The notes: a model not told the origin generated them from the sequence alone. A DNA stretch of 59,370 nt from Aldersonia kunmingensis (GCF_001646865.1 NZ_LRRB01000288.1:1-59370), one strand, 5' to 3'. Shown: positions 7,535 through 17,138, counted from the first letter of the stretch. Numbers and translations: made by a program.

Positions 7535-10500
7535 TTGTCAGTGGAATCGCACCAAGGTGCGGCAATCGGAGAGGCGGCGCTCACGCGCGACATCGCCGAT
7601 GACTACCTGCGCGGCGGCCTTGCGCCGCCACCCCGCACGCTTATCGACATTCTCAACGCCGCCGTCGAGGAGTACCCCGACGCGGCCGCGATCGACGACG
7701 GCGCCCACCTGCTGACCTACGCGGAACTCGCGACGGTCGTCATGGAGGGCGTCGAGTGGCTGGACCGCAGCGGTGTGCGCCCGGGGGACCGCGTGGGTGT
7801 CCGCATGCCGTCGGGCTCCTACTCGCTTTACGTCGCCATCCTGTCGGTGCTCGCGGTCGGTGCGGCATACGTCCCGGTGGACGCGGACGACCCGGAGGAG
7901 CGCGCCGAATTGGTGTTCGGCGAGGCGAAGGTTCGTGCGGTGATCACCGCCGACGGGGTGACGATGATGGACGCACCTCCCGCACCTCCGATCGCGGACC
8001 CGACGGTGCCGCGCCCAACCCTCGAAGACGACGCGTGGATCATCTTCACGTCCGGCTCTACCGGCACACCGAAGGGCGTCGCCGTCGGGCATCGCAGTGC
8101 GGCTGCGTTCGTCGACGCCGAGGCGCGATTGTTCCTGCAGGACGACCCAATTCATCCCGGGGACCGCGTCCTCGCCGGCCTGTCCGTGGCCTTCGACGCC
8201 TCGTGCGAGGAGATGTGGCTGGCGTGGCGGCACGGCGCGTGCCTGGTGCCCGCGCCACGTGCGCTGGTGCGCAGCGGCGTGGACCTCGGTCCGTGGCTCG
8301 TCGCGCACGAGGTGAATGTCATCTCGACCGTTCCGACGCTCGCCGCGATGTGGCCGCCCGAGGCGCTGGAGAACGTTCGCCTGCTGATCTTCGGCGGCGA
8401 GGCGGTCCCGCCCGAACTCGCCGAACGGCTCGCCGGCACGGGCCACGATGGCCGGCTCGCCGGCGAAGGCCGCGAGGTGTGGAACACCTACGGCCCCACC
8501 GAGGCCACCGTGGTCGCCTGCGCAGCCCTGATGGACGGCGGTCCGGTCAGCATCGGCCACCCGCTCGACGGCTGGGACCTCGCCGTCGTCGACGCCAATG
8601 GGCAACGCGTTGCCGAGGGTGAAACCGGTGAGCTCGTGATCGGCGGCGTCGGACTCGCCCGCTACCTCGACCCGGCGAAGGACGCCGAAAAGTACGCGCC
8701 CATGCCCACACTCGGCTGGGACCGCGCCTACCGCAGCGGCGACCTCGTCCGGCTCGAACGCGACGGCCTGATCTTCAACGGCCGCGCCGACGATCAGGTG
8801 AAACTCGGCGGCCGGCGCATCGAACTCGGCGAAGTGGACAACGCACTGCAGAATCTGCCGGGTGTGCGCGGCGCGGCGGCGGCGGTGCGCAAGACGGAGA
8901 CCGGTCATCAGATTCTGGTCGGCTACCTCGCCGCGGACGACGGGTTCAACCTGAAGGCCGCACGAGTCCTGCTGGCCGAACAGCTGCCAGCTGCGCTGGT
9001 CCCTCGCCTCGCGCTCGTCGACGAGCTCCCCACCCGCACTTCGGGCAAGGTCGATCGCAACGCACTGCCCTGGCCGCTGGCCGGGGTCGGCGATGCCGGC
9101 GCCGATCACGGGCTCGACGGAACCGCCGGCTGGGTGGCCGAACTCTGGACGAAGATCCTCGGCGCAGAGATCACCGGCCTCGACGACGATTTCTTCGATC
9201 ACGGCGGCGGGTCGCTGGCCGCCGCGCAACTCGTCACGGCGCTGCGTGAGCAGCACCCGAACGTGACGGTCGCCGACCTGTACGACCACCCGCGGCTCGG
9301 CTCACTCGCGGAACGCCTCGACAACTTCGCCCCTGCCGCCGAGGTGGAGGCACGAGTAGTCGCGCCCACACCGCGCCGCGCGCAGTTCATCCAGATCGCG
9401 GCGACGCTGCCACTGTCCACGCTCACGGGCCTGCAGTGGGTCACGTGGCTGGCGTTGGTATCGAACATCTTCGGTTGGTTCGTGCCGACCGGACCGGGCA
9501 CCACGCTGTCGTGGGTCCCGACCCTCTCGTGGTGGCTGGTGTTGCCGGCCTTCGTGCTCTTCATTACGCCGTTCGGCCGGATGGCCATCTGCGTGCTCGG
9601 GGCGAGGTTGCTCCTCGACGACATCGAACCCGGCAATTACCCGCGCGGCGGGTCGGAGCACGTGCGGCTGTGGACAGCATTGCGACTATCCGAGGCTAGC
9701 GGCGCCGAAAATCTCTCCGGCGCACCGTGGATGGTGCCGTTCGCTCGTGCGCTCGGGGCGAAGGTCGGCCGTGGCGTCGACCTGCACACGTTGCCGCCGG
9801 TCACCGGGCTGCTCGAACTCGGCGACGGCTGCTGCGTCGAGCCCGAGGTGGACCTGTCCGGGCACTGGATCGATGGCGATGTCGTGCATATCGGCCGCAT
9901 CGTGATCGGCCCGGGCGCGGTCGTGGGGTCGCGTTCAACATTGCTTCCCGGTGCGGTCGTCGGCAAGAACGCGGTGGTCGCAGCGGGTTCCGCGGTCACG
10001 GGAAAGGTGAAGGCCGCACAGTACTGGGCCGGCTCGCCCGCGGTGAAGGTCGGCAAGGCCGAACATCCGTGGCCCGACCAGACCCCGCCCCGCGCGCGGC
10101 ACTGGGTGCTCGTTTTCGCGCTCACGTCGATCGTGCTCGCCGCGATGCCGATACTCGGTCTCGCCGCTGGAATCGCGCTGATCGGCTGGTGGATTCACGA
10201 CAGCGCGTCGGTGTGGTCCGCGTTCGGCCAGGCGATGCTGATGCTTCCCGTCGCGACACTGCTCAGCCTGTTCCTTTTCGCCGGCCTCACCGTCGTTTCG
10301 GTGCGACTGCTCGCGATCGGCGTCCACGAAGGCGCGCATCCGGTACGCAGCCGGATCGGCTGGCAGGTGTGGGCCACCGAGCGGTTGATGGACTCGGCGC
10401 GCACGTTCCTCTTCCCGCTCTACGCGAGCCTGCTGACGCCGGTGTGGCTGCGCCTGCTCGGCGCCGACATCGGCCGGAATGTGGAAGCGTCGACGGTGCT

Positions 10501-11500
10501 GCTGCTGCCGAAGTTCACCACGGTCGGCGACGGCGCATTCCTCGCCGACGACACGATGATCGCGAGCTACGAACTCGGCGGGGGGTGGATGCGGATCGGG
10601 CAGGCGAAGATCGGCAAGCGCGCGTTCCTCGGCAACTCGGGCATGACCGCGGGCGGCCGCCGCGTGCCGAAGAACGGCCTCGTTGCGGTGCTGTCCGCGG
10701 CGCCGTCGAAGGCGAAGGCAGGCTCGTCGTGGCTGGGCAGCCCACCTGTGCGACTGCGCCGCGCGGCGAGTCATTCAGACGTGGGGCGCACCTTCGATCC
10801 CCCGCTGCGGCTCAAGATCGCGCGTGCGCTGGTGGAGACCTGCCGTCTCATTCCGGTGATGGTGTCGTTCGGGGTCGGTCTGCTGGTGCTTGCGTCTCTC
10901 GCAGCCCTCGCGTCCGGGCTGAACTACGCCGTCGCCGCGGTTCTCGCTGGCGTGGTGCTGATGGTCGCGGGCGCGCTCGCCGGGCTGATCGCCGTGCTGG
11001 CGAAGTGGCTCGTGGTGGGTCGCATTCGCAAGGTCGAGCACCCGCTGTGGAGTTCATTCGTGTGGCGCAACGAGGTGTCCGACGCATTCGTGGAGACCGT
11101 CGCTGCGCCGTGGTTCGCACGCGCGGCCACCGGCACGGCGGTCATGAACATCTGGCTGCGCGGGCTCGGCGCGAAGATCGGTCGCGGTGTCTGGTGCGAG
11201 TCGTACTGGTTGCCCGAGGCCGATCTGGTGACCCTCGGCGACGGCGCCACGGTGGAGCGCGGCTGCGTCGTGCAAACCCACCTGTTCCATGATCGGATCA
11301 TGGCCATGGACACGGTCACGCTCGGTGCTGGTGCCACCCTCGGCCCGCACTGTGTCGCGCTGCCCGCAGCCTCGGTGGGCGCCGGAGCGACAGTCGGTCC
11401 GGCGTCGCTGGTGATGCGCGGTGATACAGTGCCGCCCTCGACGCGGTGGCAGGGCAATCCCATTGCGGTGTGGGCCGATTCGACGGAAGGGGAACCCTGA
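7535..11500 (+). CDS. Pls/PosA-family membrane non-ribosomal peptide synthetase
   Basis: The 1321-residue protein has the layout and almost the length of epsilon-poly-L-lysine synthetase Pls. An adenylation domain spans residues ~25-515 (FTSGSTGTPKG ~170, NTYGPTEA ~316, YRSGDLV ~399, RTSGKVDRNALP ~500). A carrier domain follows, with DHGGGSLAAAQ and the phosphopantetheine Ser near 559. Three pairs of membrane helices (~630-690, 860-930, 1105-1165) alternate with three hexapeptide-repeat-like domains. There is no condensation or thioesterase domain, so it should make a homopolymer of one amino acid at the membrane. The start is TTG 7535 behind GGAG at 7524-7527. It overlaps the next gene by one base. 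The monomer is unknown. Confidence 0.9.
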   Translation: MSVESHQGAAIGEAALTRDIADDYLRGGLAPPPRTLIDILNAAVEEYPDAAAIDDGAHLLTYAELATVVMEGVEWLDRSGVRPGDRVGVRMPSGSYSLYVAILSVLAVGAAYVPVDADDPEERAELVFGEAKVRAVITADGVTMMDAPPAPPIADPTVPRPTLEDDAWIIFTSGSTGTPKGVAVGHRSAAAFVDAEARLFLQDDPIHPGDRVLAGLSVAFDASCEEMWLAWRHGACLVPAPRALVRSGVDLGPWLVAHEVNVISTVPTLAAMWPPEALENVRLLIFGGEAVPPELAERLAGTGHDGRLAGEGREVWNTYGPTEATVVACAALMDGGPVSIGHPLDGWDLAVVDANGQRVAEGETGELVIGGVGLARYLDPAKDAEKYAPMPTLGWDRAYRSGDLVRLERDGLIFNGRADDQVKLGGRRIELGEVDNALQNLPGVRGAAAAVRKTETGHQILVGYLAADDGFNLKAARVLLAEQLPAALVPRLALVDELPTRTSGKVDRNALPWPLAGVGDAGADHGLDGTAGWVAELWTKILGAEITGLDDDFFDHGGGSLAAAQLVTALREQHPNVTVADLYDHPRLGSLAERLDNFAPAAEVEARVVAPTPRRAQFIQIAATLPLSTLTGLQWVTWLALVSNIFGWFVPTGPGTTLSWVPTLSWWLVLPAFVLFITPFGRMAICVLGARLLLDDIEPGNYPRGGSEHVRLWTALRLSEASGAENLSGAPWMVPFARALGAKVGRGVDLHTLPPVTGLLELGDGCCVEPEVDLSGHWIDGDVVHIGRIVIGPGAVVGSRSTLLPGAVVGKNAVVAAGSAVTGKVKAAQYWAGSPAVKVGKAEHPWPDQTPPRARHWVLVFALTSIVLAAMPILGLAAGIALIGWWIHDSASVWSAFGQAMLMLPVATLLSLFLFAGLTVVSVRLLAIGVHEGAHPVRSRIGWQVWATERLMDSARTFLFPLYASLLTPVWLRLLGADIGRNVEASTVLLLPKFTTVGDGAFLADDTMIASYELGGGWMRIGQAKIGKRAFLGNSGMTAGGRRVPKNGLVAVLSAAPSKAKAGSSWLGSPPVRLRRAASHSDVGRTFDPPLRLKIARALVETCRLIPVMVSFGVGLLVLASLAALASGLNYAVAAVLAGVVLMVAGALAGLIAVLAKWLVVGRIRKVEHPLWSSFVWRNEVSDAFVETVAAPWFARAATGTAVMNIWLRGLGAKIGRGVWCESYWLPEADLVTLGDGATVERGCVVQTHLFHDRIMAMDTVTLGAGATLGPHCVALPAASVGAGATVGPASLVMRGDTVPPSTRWQGNPIAVWADSTEGEP

Positions 11501-12825
11501 TGGGCTCCAAGCCCGAGCAGCCCATCGATCCCTACCTTCCGCAGAACGGCAATCGCGGCTACCGGGTCTCCCGCTACGAACTCGAGCTGCAGTACAAGGT
11601 GGTCGTCAACCGGCTCACCGGCAAGGCGCTGATCACTGCGGTCACCACGGAGCAGCGGACCCGGTTCGCACTCGATCTTGCTCAGACGCTGCAGGTGTCC
11701 AAGGTCCTCGTCAACGGCCGCCGTGCGAAGTACGCGCATCAGCGCGGGAAGCTGACCATCACGCCGCCACAACCGATTCCGGCAGGCGGCGCAATCGCGG
11801 TCGCTATCGGCTACGGCGGTACCCCGCAGCCGATCCGCGGGCAGTTCGGCGAGGTCGGCTGGGAGGAGCTGGCCGAGGGCAGCATGGTGGCGAACCAGCC
11901 GAACGGCGCGGCGTCCTGGTTCCCGTGCGACGACCACCCCAGTTCCAAGGCCAGCTACCAGATCACGATCACCACCGACAGCCCGTTCTACGCGCTCGCC
12001 AATGGCAACCTGGTCCGCAAGCAGGTCAAGGCCAGCCAGACAACGTGGGTGTACGAACAGGCCGTGCCGATGCCGAGTTACCTCGCCACCGTGCAGATCG
12101 GCCGCTACGAACGCCGCCGGGTGAAGGGCGAGCCGGTGCCGATGTTCGTTGTCGCGCCGCCTCGGCTGCGCGCCAAGTTCGACCACGACTTCGGCCGCCA
12201 AGCGCAAATGATGACGACCTTCCAAAAGATGTTCGGCCCATACCCTTTCGCGGAGTACACCGTGGTCGTCACCGACGACGAGCTGGAGATCCCGATCGAG
12301 GCGCAGGGCATTTCGATCTTCGGCGCGAACCACTGCGACGGCCGCCGCACGTCGGAACGGCTCGTCGCGCACGAACTCGCGCACCAGTGGTTCGGCAACA
12401 GCCTGACCATTCGGACCTGGCGCGATATCTGGCTGCACGAGGGTTTCGCGTGTTACGCGGAATGGTTGTGGTCCGAGTCGTCCGGCGGGCCCACTGCAGA
12501 CCAACTTGCCCGGGCCGCTCGGCAGAATCTCGCGCGCCAACGCCAGGACATCCTGATCGGCGACCCCGGCCCAGACCTGATGTTCGACGACCGGCTCTAC
12601 AAGCGCGGTGCGCTTACCCTGCACGCCCTGCGTGCTCAGTTGGGTGACGCGAAGTTCTATGCGCTGCTGTACGAATGGACGGCGCGGTACCGGTACGGCT
12701 CGGTGACCTCGGACGATTTCATGCTCCTCGCGGGCCGGTTCTCACCGCTGCCGCTGAACCCATTGTGGGATGCATGGCTGTACACCAAGAAGCTGCCGGA
12801 GCTGCCCGCCAGCGCGGTGCGCTGA
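11500..12825 (+). CDS. M1-family zinc metallopeptidase coupled to the synthetase
   Basis: The 441-residue protein starts at ATG 11500, whose A is the last base of the synthetase stop (ATGA), indicating translational coupling. An N-terminal beta-rich domain precedes a thermolysin-like domain with HELAHQWFGN (His291, Glu292, His295) and Glu314 in HEGFACYAEW, an intact HEXXH-X18-E zinc site. The usual GAMEN strand is replaced by IEAQGISIFG. It lacks the large C-terminal helical domain of classical M1 aminopeptidases. There is no signal peptide, so it is probably cytosolic. Coupling suggests it trims, recycles or detoxifies the product of the synthetase (inference). Confidence 0.9.
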   Translation: MGSKPEQPIDPYLPQNGNRGYRVSRYELELQYKVVVNRLTGKALITAVTTEQRTRFALDLAQTLQVSKVLVNGRRAKYAHQRGKLTITPPQPIPAGGAIAVAIGYGGTPQPIRGQFGEVGWEELAEGSMVANQPNGAASWFPCDDHPSSKASYQITITTDSPFYALANGNLVRKQVKASQTTWVYEQAVPMPSYLATVQIGRYERRRVKGEPVPMFVVAPPRLRAKFDHDFGRQAQMMTTFQKMFGPYPFAEYTVVVTDDELEIPIEAQGISIFGANHCDGRRTSERLVAHELAHQWFGNSLTIRTWRDIWLHEGFACYAEWLWSESSGGPTADQLARAARQNLARQRQDILIGDPGPDLMFDDRLYKRGALTLHALRAQLGDAKFYALLYEWTARYRYGSVTSDDFMLLAGRFSPLPLNPLWDAWLYTKKLPELPASAVR

Positions 12826-12854
12826 ATCGCTACCGCCGCGCTGCGGCATGAGGG

Positions 12855-13049
12855 TCAGGGCACCCAGTAGCGGGTGGCGAGCTCTTCGATGAGCGGATCC
12901 TCGTCGCCGACGGCATCGAGCGCGGCCAGGTCGGATTCGAGAGTGATCAGCCGCGGATCGTCGTCATCCTCGTCGGTGGGGCGCCCGCCATCCTCGTTGA
13001 GTTGCCGGATCAGTTTTTCGCGCACTCGCGCCTTGAGCGAATCAGCCAT
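12855..13049 (-). CDS. Small acidic protein of unknown function
   Basis: The 64-residue protein starts at ATG 13049 (MADSLKARVREKLIRQ). It has a basic amphipathic N-terminal helix, an acidic middle (DEDDDDPRLITLESD) and an aromatic C-terminus (ATRYWVP). I do not recognise a family. It is convergent with the peptidase gene and lies 46 bp downstream of the DUF2752 gene on the same strand. High GC3 in this frame supports real coding. Confidence 0.6.
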   Translation of the reverse strand: MADSLKARVREKLIRQLNEDGGRPTDEDDDDPRLITLESDLAALDAVGDEDPLIEELATRYWVP

Positions 13050-13095
13050 TCCCCGAGCATGCCGCGAACGCGCGCGGCTGTCCTGCGAACCGCCG

Positions 13096-13497
13096 TCAGC
13101 CCGGAGCGAGCCAGCTCCCCCACGACGTGTTCCGCACAACGGTGAACACCAGCAGCACTGCCACGGTGACGATCAGCGCGATTCGGCCCGGTCGATAGCG
13201 GACCGGACGACCGCTCACCCACATCACCCAGGCCAGGACCGCGCCAAGTATCAGCGGCACCACGAAAACGTTGCTCGACAACGAAGCGAGCACATCTCCT
13301 TGCGCGAGAGCATTGGTCGCGCGCAGACCACCGCACGCCGGGCACCACCAGCCGGTCAGTTCGTGGAACGGGCAGAATCCGTACGAGCCGGAGACGTGCG
13401 GATCGCGGACCCGCAGCACCGCGACTCCGGCCAGCGCCGCGGCCGCGGCGGCGACCGGCGCGATCGACCGGGTTGCGGGAGTACGCACGCTGCCCAC
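13096..13497 (-). CDS. DUF2752 membrane protein
   Basis: The 133-residue protein has a DUF2752-type cysteine motif (CPFHELTGWWCPACGGLRATNAL, residues ~42-64) between an N-terminal helix and at least two more hydrophobic segments (~75-95 and 105-125). The function of the family is unknown. Members are small integral membrane proteins, and the CPxCG-type motif may bind metal or form a disulfide. The start is ATG 13497. It lies just downstream of the dedA-like gene (11-bp gap), probably in one transcript. Confidence 0.8.
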   Translation of the reverse strand: MGSVRTPATRSIAPVAAAAAALAGVAVLRVRDPHVSGSYGFCPFHELTGWWCPACGGLRATNALAQGDVLASLSSNVFVVPLILGAVLAWVMWVSGRPVRYRPGRIALIVTVAVLLVFTVVRNTSWGSWLAPG

Positions 13498-13508
13498 GGT
13501 AGCGCCGC

Positions 13509-14183
13509 TCAGTCCTCGGGTGCCGGGACCGCCGGCGAATCGTCTCCGGCGGCTTCCGCCTCGTGCGCCTGCCGCTCGCGCCGCTTGAGGATGTGATGCC
13601 GCACCCGCCAGCCGATCAGGGCCAATACGAGCAGGGCCACAACGATGATGGCCATATCGCGTCCGACCGCCTTGGCGACCCTCTCGTAGGAGTTACCCGC
13701 GACGAATCCGATGGTGACGAAGATCGTGCCCCAGACCACTCCGCCAATGGCGTTGTAGAGCAGGAACTTGCGGTAGTGCATGTTCGACATGCCGGCGAGG
13801 CCCGGCATCACGGCGCGGAAGAACGCGACAAACCGTCCGAGGAACACCGCCGAGCCGCCGCGCTTGGCAAGGAACGCGCGGGCCTTGTCGATCTCGTCGG
13901 CCCGCTTGGCCATGAACCGCACTTCGAGCATTCGCGGACCGAATCGGGTGCCGATCTCGTAGCCAACCGAGTCGCCGGCGATGGCCGCTGCGATGACGAC
14001 GGCGAGGATGAGCGGGTACGACACGTGGTCCTGGCTTGCTGCCACGCCGCCGATCACCGCCGCGGTCTCACCCGGAATGACGAACCCGATGAAGATCGCG
14101 TCCTCGGCGAAGACGAGCAGGCCGACGACGACGTACACCCACGCTGCCGGGATATCGAGAATCTTCTCGATGATGTTTGTCAT
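13509..14183 (-). CDS. DedA-family integral membrane protein
   Basis: The 224-residue protein has the DedA/VTT signature: FAEDAIFIGFVIPGETAAVIGG near residue 25-46, an acidic/Gly region GDSVGYEIGTRFG, and GRFVAFFRAVMPGLAGMSNM near 110-130. Several membrane helices and a C-terminal cytosolic tail rich in Arg/Glu follow. DedA proteins are proton-linked lipid (undecaprenyl phosphate or phospholipid) transporters or scramblases. The length is normal. The start is ATG 14183, divergent from the AbrB-type transporter gene at 14272. Confidence 0.88.
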   Translation of the reverse strand: MTNIIEKILDIPAAWVYVVVGLLVFAEDAIFIGFVIPGETAAVIGGVAASQDHVSYPLILAVVIAAAIAGDSVGYEIGTRFGPRMLEVRFMAKRADEIDKARAFLAKRGGSAVFLGRFVAFFRAVMPGLAGMSNMHYRKFLLYNAIGGVVWGTIFVTIGFVAGNSYERVAKAVGRDMAIIVVALLVLALIGWRVRHHILKRRERQAHEAEAAGDDSPAVPAPED

Positions 14184-14271
14184 CGCACGGTCCGCCGGTC
14201 CACCCGGTTGAGGCTACTGCCCCCGCGGGCCACCGAGACGCGATCATTAGCGGGCGTAAAATTGATAATCG

Positions 14272-15384
14272 ATGGCCTATTCGTCCGAGCGACTTCGCGA
14301 GACGCGGCACTGGGTTTACCTCGGTGCCGCGACCGCTGCGGTATGGACGATCCTCACCCTGCTCGCCGCGCCGTCGGCCGCCCTGTTCGCCTCGCTGACC
14401 ACCGCGATCGTGCTCGCCCTCGCCGGTGTCGCACCCAAGGCGGTGCCTCGGTGGGCGAGTTCGCTGTCGCAGGCCGCACTCGGCGTGGTGATCGGTTCGA
14501 TGGTGCACGCCGACACGCTGCAATCCCTGGGCTCTGCGTGGTTGCCCGCGGTAGCTATCGGATTGGGCACGCTGGTCGTCAGCGTGCTCGCGGGTGCCCT
14601 CCTCGGGCTGCGCCGTGACGTCGATCCGCTGACGGGCTCGCTGTCCCTGGTGGCCGGCGGCGCGACCGGCCTGGTCGCGATCGCACGTGAACTCGGCGGC
14701 GACGACCGGATGGTCGCGGTCATTCAATATCTGCGGGTCGCACTCGTGGTGCTGTCGCTCCCCGTGGTGGCCGTGCTCGCCTTCGATGCGGACACCTCCG
14801 GCGCGGCGCCCTCATCGGGCCCCACATCGCCCTGGTACCTCGGACTGGCTTTCCTCGCGGTGGTGATGGGTGCCGGGCTGCTCGTACACCGGTTCGTCCC
14901 GATGCCCGCGGGCGCATTGCTTGCGCCGCTGACCATCGCCGCGATTCTCGAACTGACCGGCCTGAATTTCGGCGCCACGGTCCCGGCCGCGGTACTGCCG
15001 CTGGCGTTGATGGTGGTCGGCTGGCAGGCGGGCGTGGCCTTCGACCGCGATTCGTTGCGCACGATCGGGCGCACGCTGCCGCTGGCCACTGTGCTCATCA
15101 TCGGGATCGGCGCGATCTGCGCGGGGTTCGGTGTCGCGCTGGCTCAGTGGACAGGCATGACCCCACTCGAGGGCTACCTCGCCACGACGCCAGGCGGCCT
15201 GTCCGCGGTATTGGCGATCTCGGCGGCATCGGGCGCGAACGCGACCTTCGTCGCCGGGGTGCAGCTCATCCGGCTGCTGCTGATGCTTTTCCTCGCTCCG
15301 CTCCTGACGCGGGCGTACGTGCGGTTCGGGCAACGGCGGCGGCGGTCCACCGACGTGCCCGAACTCGTCACGACCTCGTCGTAA
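14272..15384 (+). CDS. AbrB-family membrane transporter
   Basis: The 370-residue protein consists of two repeats of about 160 residues, each with five to six hydrophobic segments, and GSMVHADT/GLRRDVDPLTGSLSLVAGGATGLVAIA in the first. This is the duplicated AbrB (once 'ammonia monooxygenase') transporter family. The second half ends with TTPGGLSAVLAISAASGANATFV, the matching motif. The substrate is unknown. The start is ATG 14272 with few untranslated bases and an AT-rich TAAAAT shortly upstream, so the mRNA may be nearly leaderless. Its stop abuts the convergent crotonase stop at 15385. Confidence 0.85.
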   Translation: MAYSSERLRETRHWVYLGAATAAVWTILTLLAAPSAALFASLTTAIVLALAGVAPKAVPRWASSLSQAALGVVIGSMVHADTLQSLGSAWLPAVAIGLGTLVVSVLAGALLGLRRDVDPLTGSLSLVAGGATGLVAIARELGGDDRMVAVIQYLRVALVVLSLPVVAVLAFDADTSGAAPSSGPTSPWYLGLAFLAVVMGAGLLVHRFVPMPAGALLAPLTIAAILELTGLNFGATVPAAVLPLALMVVGWQAGVAFDRDSLRTIGRTLPLATVLIIGIGAICAGFGVALAQWTGMTPLEGYLATTPGGLSAVLAISAASGANATFVAGVQLIRLLLMLFLAPLLTRAYVRFGQRRRRSTDVPELVTTSS

Positions 15385-16149
15385 CTACTTGCCCTGCCAG
15401 ACCGGGGGACGCTTCTGCGCGAACGCCGTGGCGCCCTCGATCGCGTCCTGCGAGACGAACACCGGCGCGAGCAGTTCGCCCTGCTTTTCGAAGGATTCCT
15501 CGTCGGAACCCCAGCCCGCAGAAGCCGCGATGACCTGCTTGCTGGCCGCGATGGCGAGCGGGCCGTTCGCGGTGATCTTCTCCGCGAGTTCGAGGGCCGC
15601 GTCGAGTGCGCCGCCGTCGTCGACGAGGCGGTTCACGAAGCCGTAGCGGTAGCCGTCCTCGGCGGTGAAGGAATCACCGGTCAGCGCGAGCTCCATGGCG
15701 ACCTGGTACGGCACGCGGCGCGGCAGCCGGAAGAGGCCGCCCGCACCGGCCGCGAGGCCACGCTTGACCTCGGGAATGCCGAACTTCGCGCCGCGGCCCG
15801 CGACGACGAGATCGCAGGACAGAACGAGCTCGGTGCCACCGGCGAGCGCGAAGCCCTCGACGGCCGCGATGATCGGCTTGATCGGAGGACGCTGGGTGAA
15901 GCCGAGGCCGCGGCCCTCGACGACGACGTTCTCGCCCGCGACGAACGCCTTGAGGTCCATACCGGCGCAGAAGTTTCCGCCCGCACCGGTGATGATGCCG
16001 ACCGACAGCGAGTCATCGCTATCGAGCTGCTCGATAGCGTCGGCGACGCCCTGGCTCACGGCCTTGTTGACGGCGTTGCGCGCTTCAGGTCGATTGATGG
16101 TGATGATCAGGATGCGGTCACGCCGCTCCACCAGCACGCTGTCAGTCAC
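15385..16149 (-). CDS. Crotonase-family enoyl-CoA hydratase
   Basis: The 254-residue protein starts at GTG 16149 (VTDSVLVERRDRILIITINRPEARNAV), the natural family start; a longer frame has no similarity. Oxyanion-hole segments are FCAGMDLKAF and GFALAGGTELVLSCD, followed by FGIPEVKRGLAAGAGGLFRLP and a C-terminal QKRPPVWQGK. It should hydrate or isomerise enoyl-CoAs, in the cytosol, in fatty-acid or sterol side-chain oxidation. It lacks the DVG acidic residue that marks the isomerase-like copy at 1304. It is a single gene, divergent from the hydrolase at 16257. Confidence 0.85.
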   Translation of the reverse strand: MTDSVLVERRDRILIITINRPEARNAVNKAVSQGVADAIEQLDSDDSLSVGIITGAGGNFCAGMDLKAFVAGENVVVEGRGLGFTQRPPIKPIIAAVEGFALAGGTELVLSCDLVVAGRGAKFGIPEVKRGLAAGAGGLFRLPRRVPYQVAMELALTGDSFTAEDGYRYGFVNRLVDDGGALDAALELAEKITANGPLAIAASKQVIAASAGWGSDEESFEKQGELLAPVFVSQDAIEGATAFAQKRPPVWQGK

Positions 16150-16256
16150 GGAATCCCCTATCGGTTGGGTTGCGGTGACCGCCGTCACAAGCTCGGCGGT
16201 TACAGACAACATAACGATCCCGTCGCGGAGCAGAACAGCGTGTACGGCATCGGCGG

Positions 16257-17138
16257 ATGTCTAGGGTTGAGGTCATGCGGCTCGACACCCCGTACGGCTC
16301 GGTCGAATGCGGTGTAAGTGGCGTCGGCACACCGGTGCTCGTATTGCACGGCAGTCCCGGTGGAATCGATTCGGCGGAGATCATGGCCCGGTTCCTGCCA
16401 CGGGATCGGTTTCGGGTGATCACCGTTTCCCGGCCGGGCTATCTCGGCACTCCGCTGAGCGTCGACCGGACCATCGACGCCGAAGCCAACCGGCACGCCG
16501 CACTCCTCGACGCCCTCGATGTCCCCGCGGCGGGCGTGCTCGCCTGGTCGGGCGGCGGACCTGCCGCGTTTCGCCTCGCGGCCCGGCATCCCGACCGGGT
16601 CCGCGGTCTCGTCGCGGTCGCACCGGTGACGAGCCGTCAGCACCTGAGCCCGCCGGGGCTTGTGGAACGAGCGCTGTTCGCGACGCCCGCGGGGAGTTGG
16701 GTGGTCGCCGCGATGGAGCGGGTCATCCCGCGGCAGATCGTGGCCGGCGCGGTCGATTCGCAGGGCACGCTCGCTGCGAATCGCGCCGACGAACGGGTGA
16801 ACGAAATCATGGCCGACCCCGAGAAGCGCCGCTTCGTACTCGACATCACCCGCACCGTCGGCAGGGGTGGTCGGCGAAAAGCGGGCTGGGACAACGACGC
16901 TGTGCAGTTCAGCAACATCGAGAGTCTCAATTTCGGTGCCATCGCCGCACGGACGCTGGTGGTGGCGTCGTCGCACGATGCCGAGATTGCCGCCGCCGAT
17001 TGTGTCGATGCCGCCGCCGCAATTCCGCAGGGCGAACTGCTCATGCTCGACTACGCCACGCATCTCGACTTCTACACACACCCGGATTCGGCTGCGGCGC
17101 AAGCGAAAGCGATGGAAGTGTTGACGGCTGAGGACTAG
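16257..17138 (+). CDS. Alpha/beta-fold hydrolase
   Basis: The 293-residue protein (ATG 16257; ATG 16275 is an alternative start) has the alpha/beta hydrolase features HGSPGG near residue 31, the nucleophile elbow WSGGGPAA (Ser about 97) and a late DYATHLDFYTH with the catalytic His. Many members are esterases, lactonases or haloperoxidase-like enzymes, and the substrate is not evident. It ends at a CTAG whose TAG also supplies the stop of the convergent DUF5313-like gene. Confidence 0.85.
   Translation: MSRVEVMRLDTPYGSVECGVSGVGTPVLVLHGSPGGIDSAEIMARFLPRDRFRVITVSRPGYLGTPLSVDRTIDAEANRHAALLDALDVPAAGVLAWSGGGPAAFRLAARHPDRVRGLVAVAPVTSRQHLSPPGLVERALFATPAGSWVVAAMERVIPRQIVAGAVDSQGTLAANRADERVNEIMADPEKRRFVLDITRTVGRGGRRKAGWDNDAVQFSNIESLNFGAIAARTLVVASSHDAEIAAADCVDAAAAIPQGELLMLDYATHLDFYTHPDSAAAQAKAMEVLTAED

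Noticed and set aside
7538-9289. 583-codon antisense frame inside the synthetase gene
   Set aside because: It mirrors the GC3-rich codons of the synthetase, has no domain similarity, and the sense strand has full domain support.
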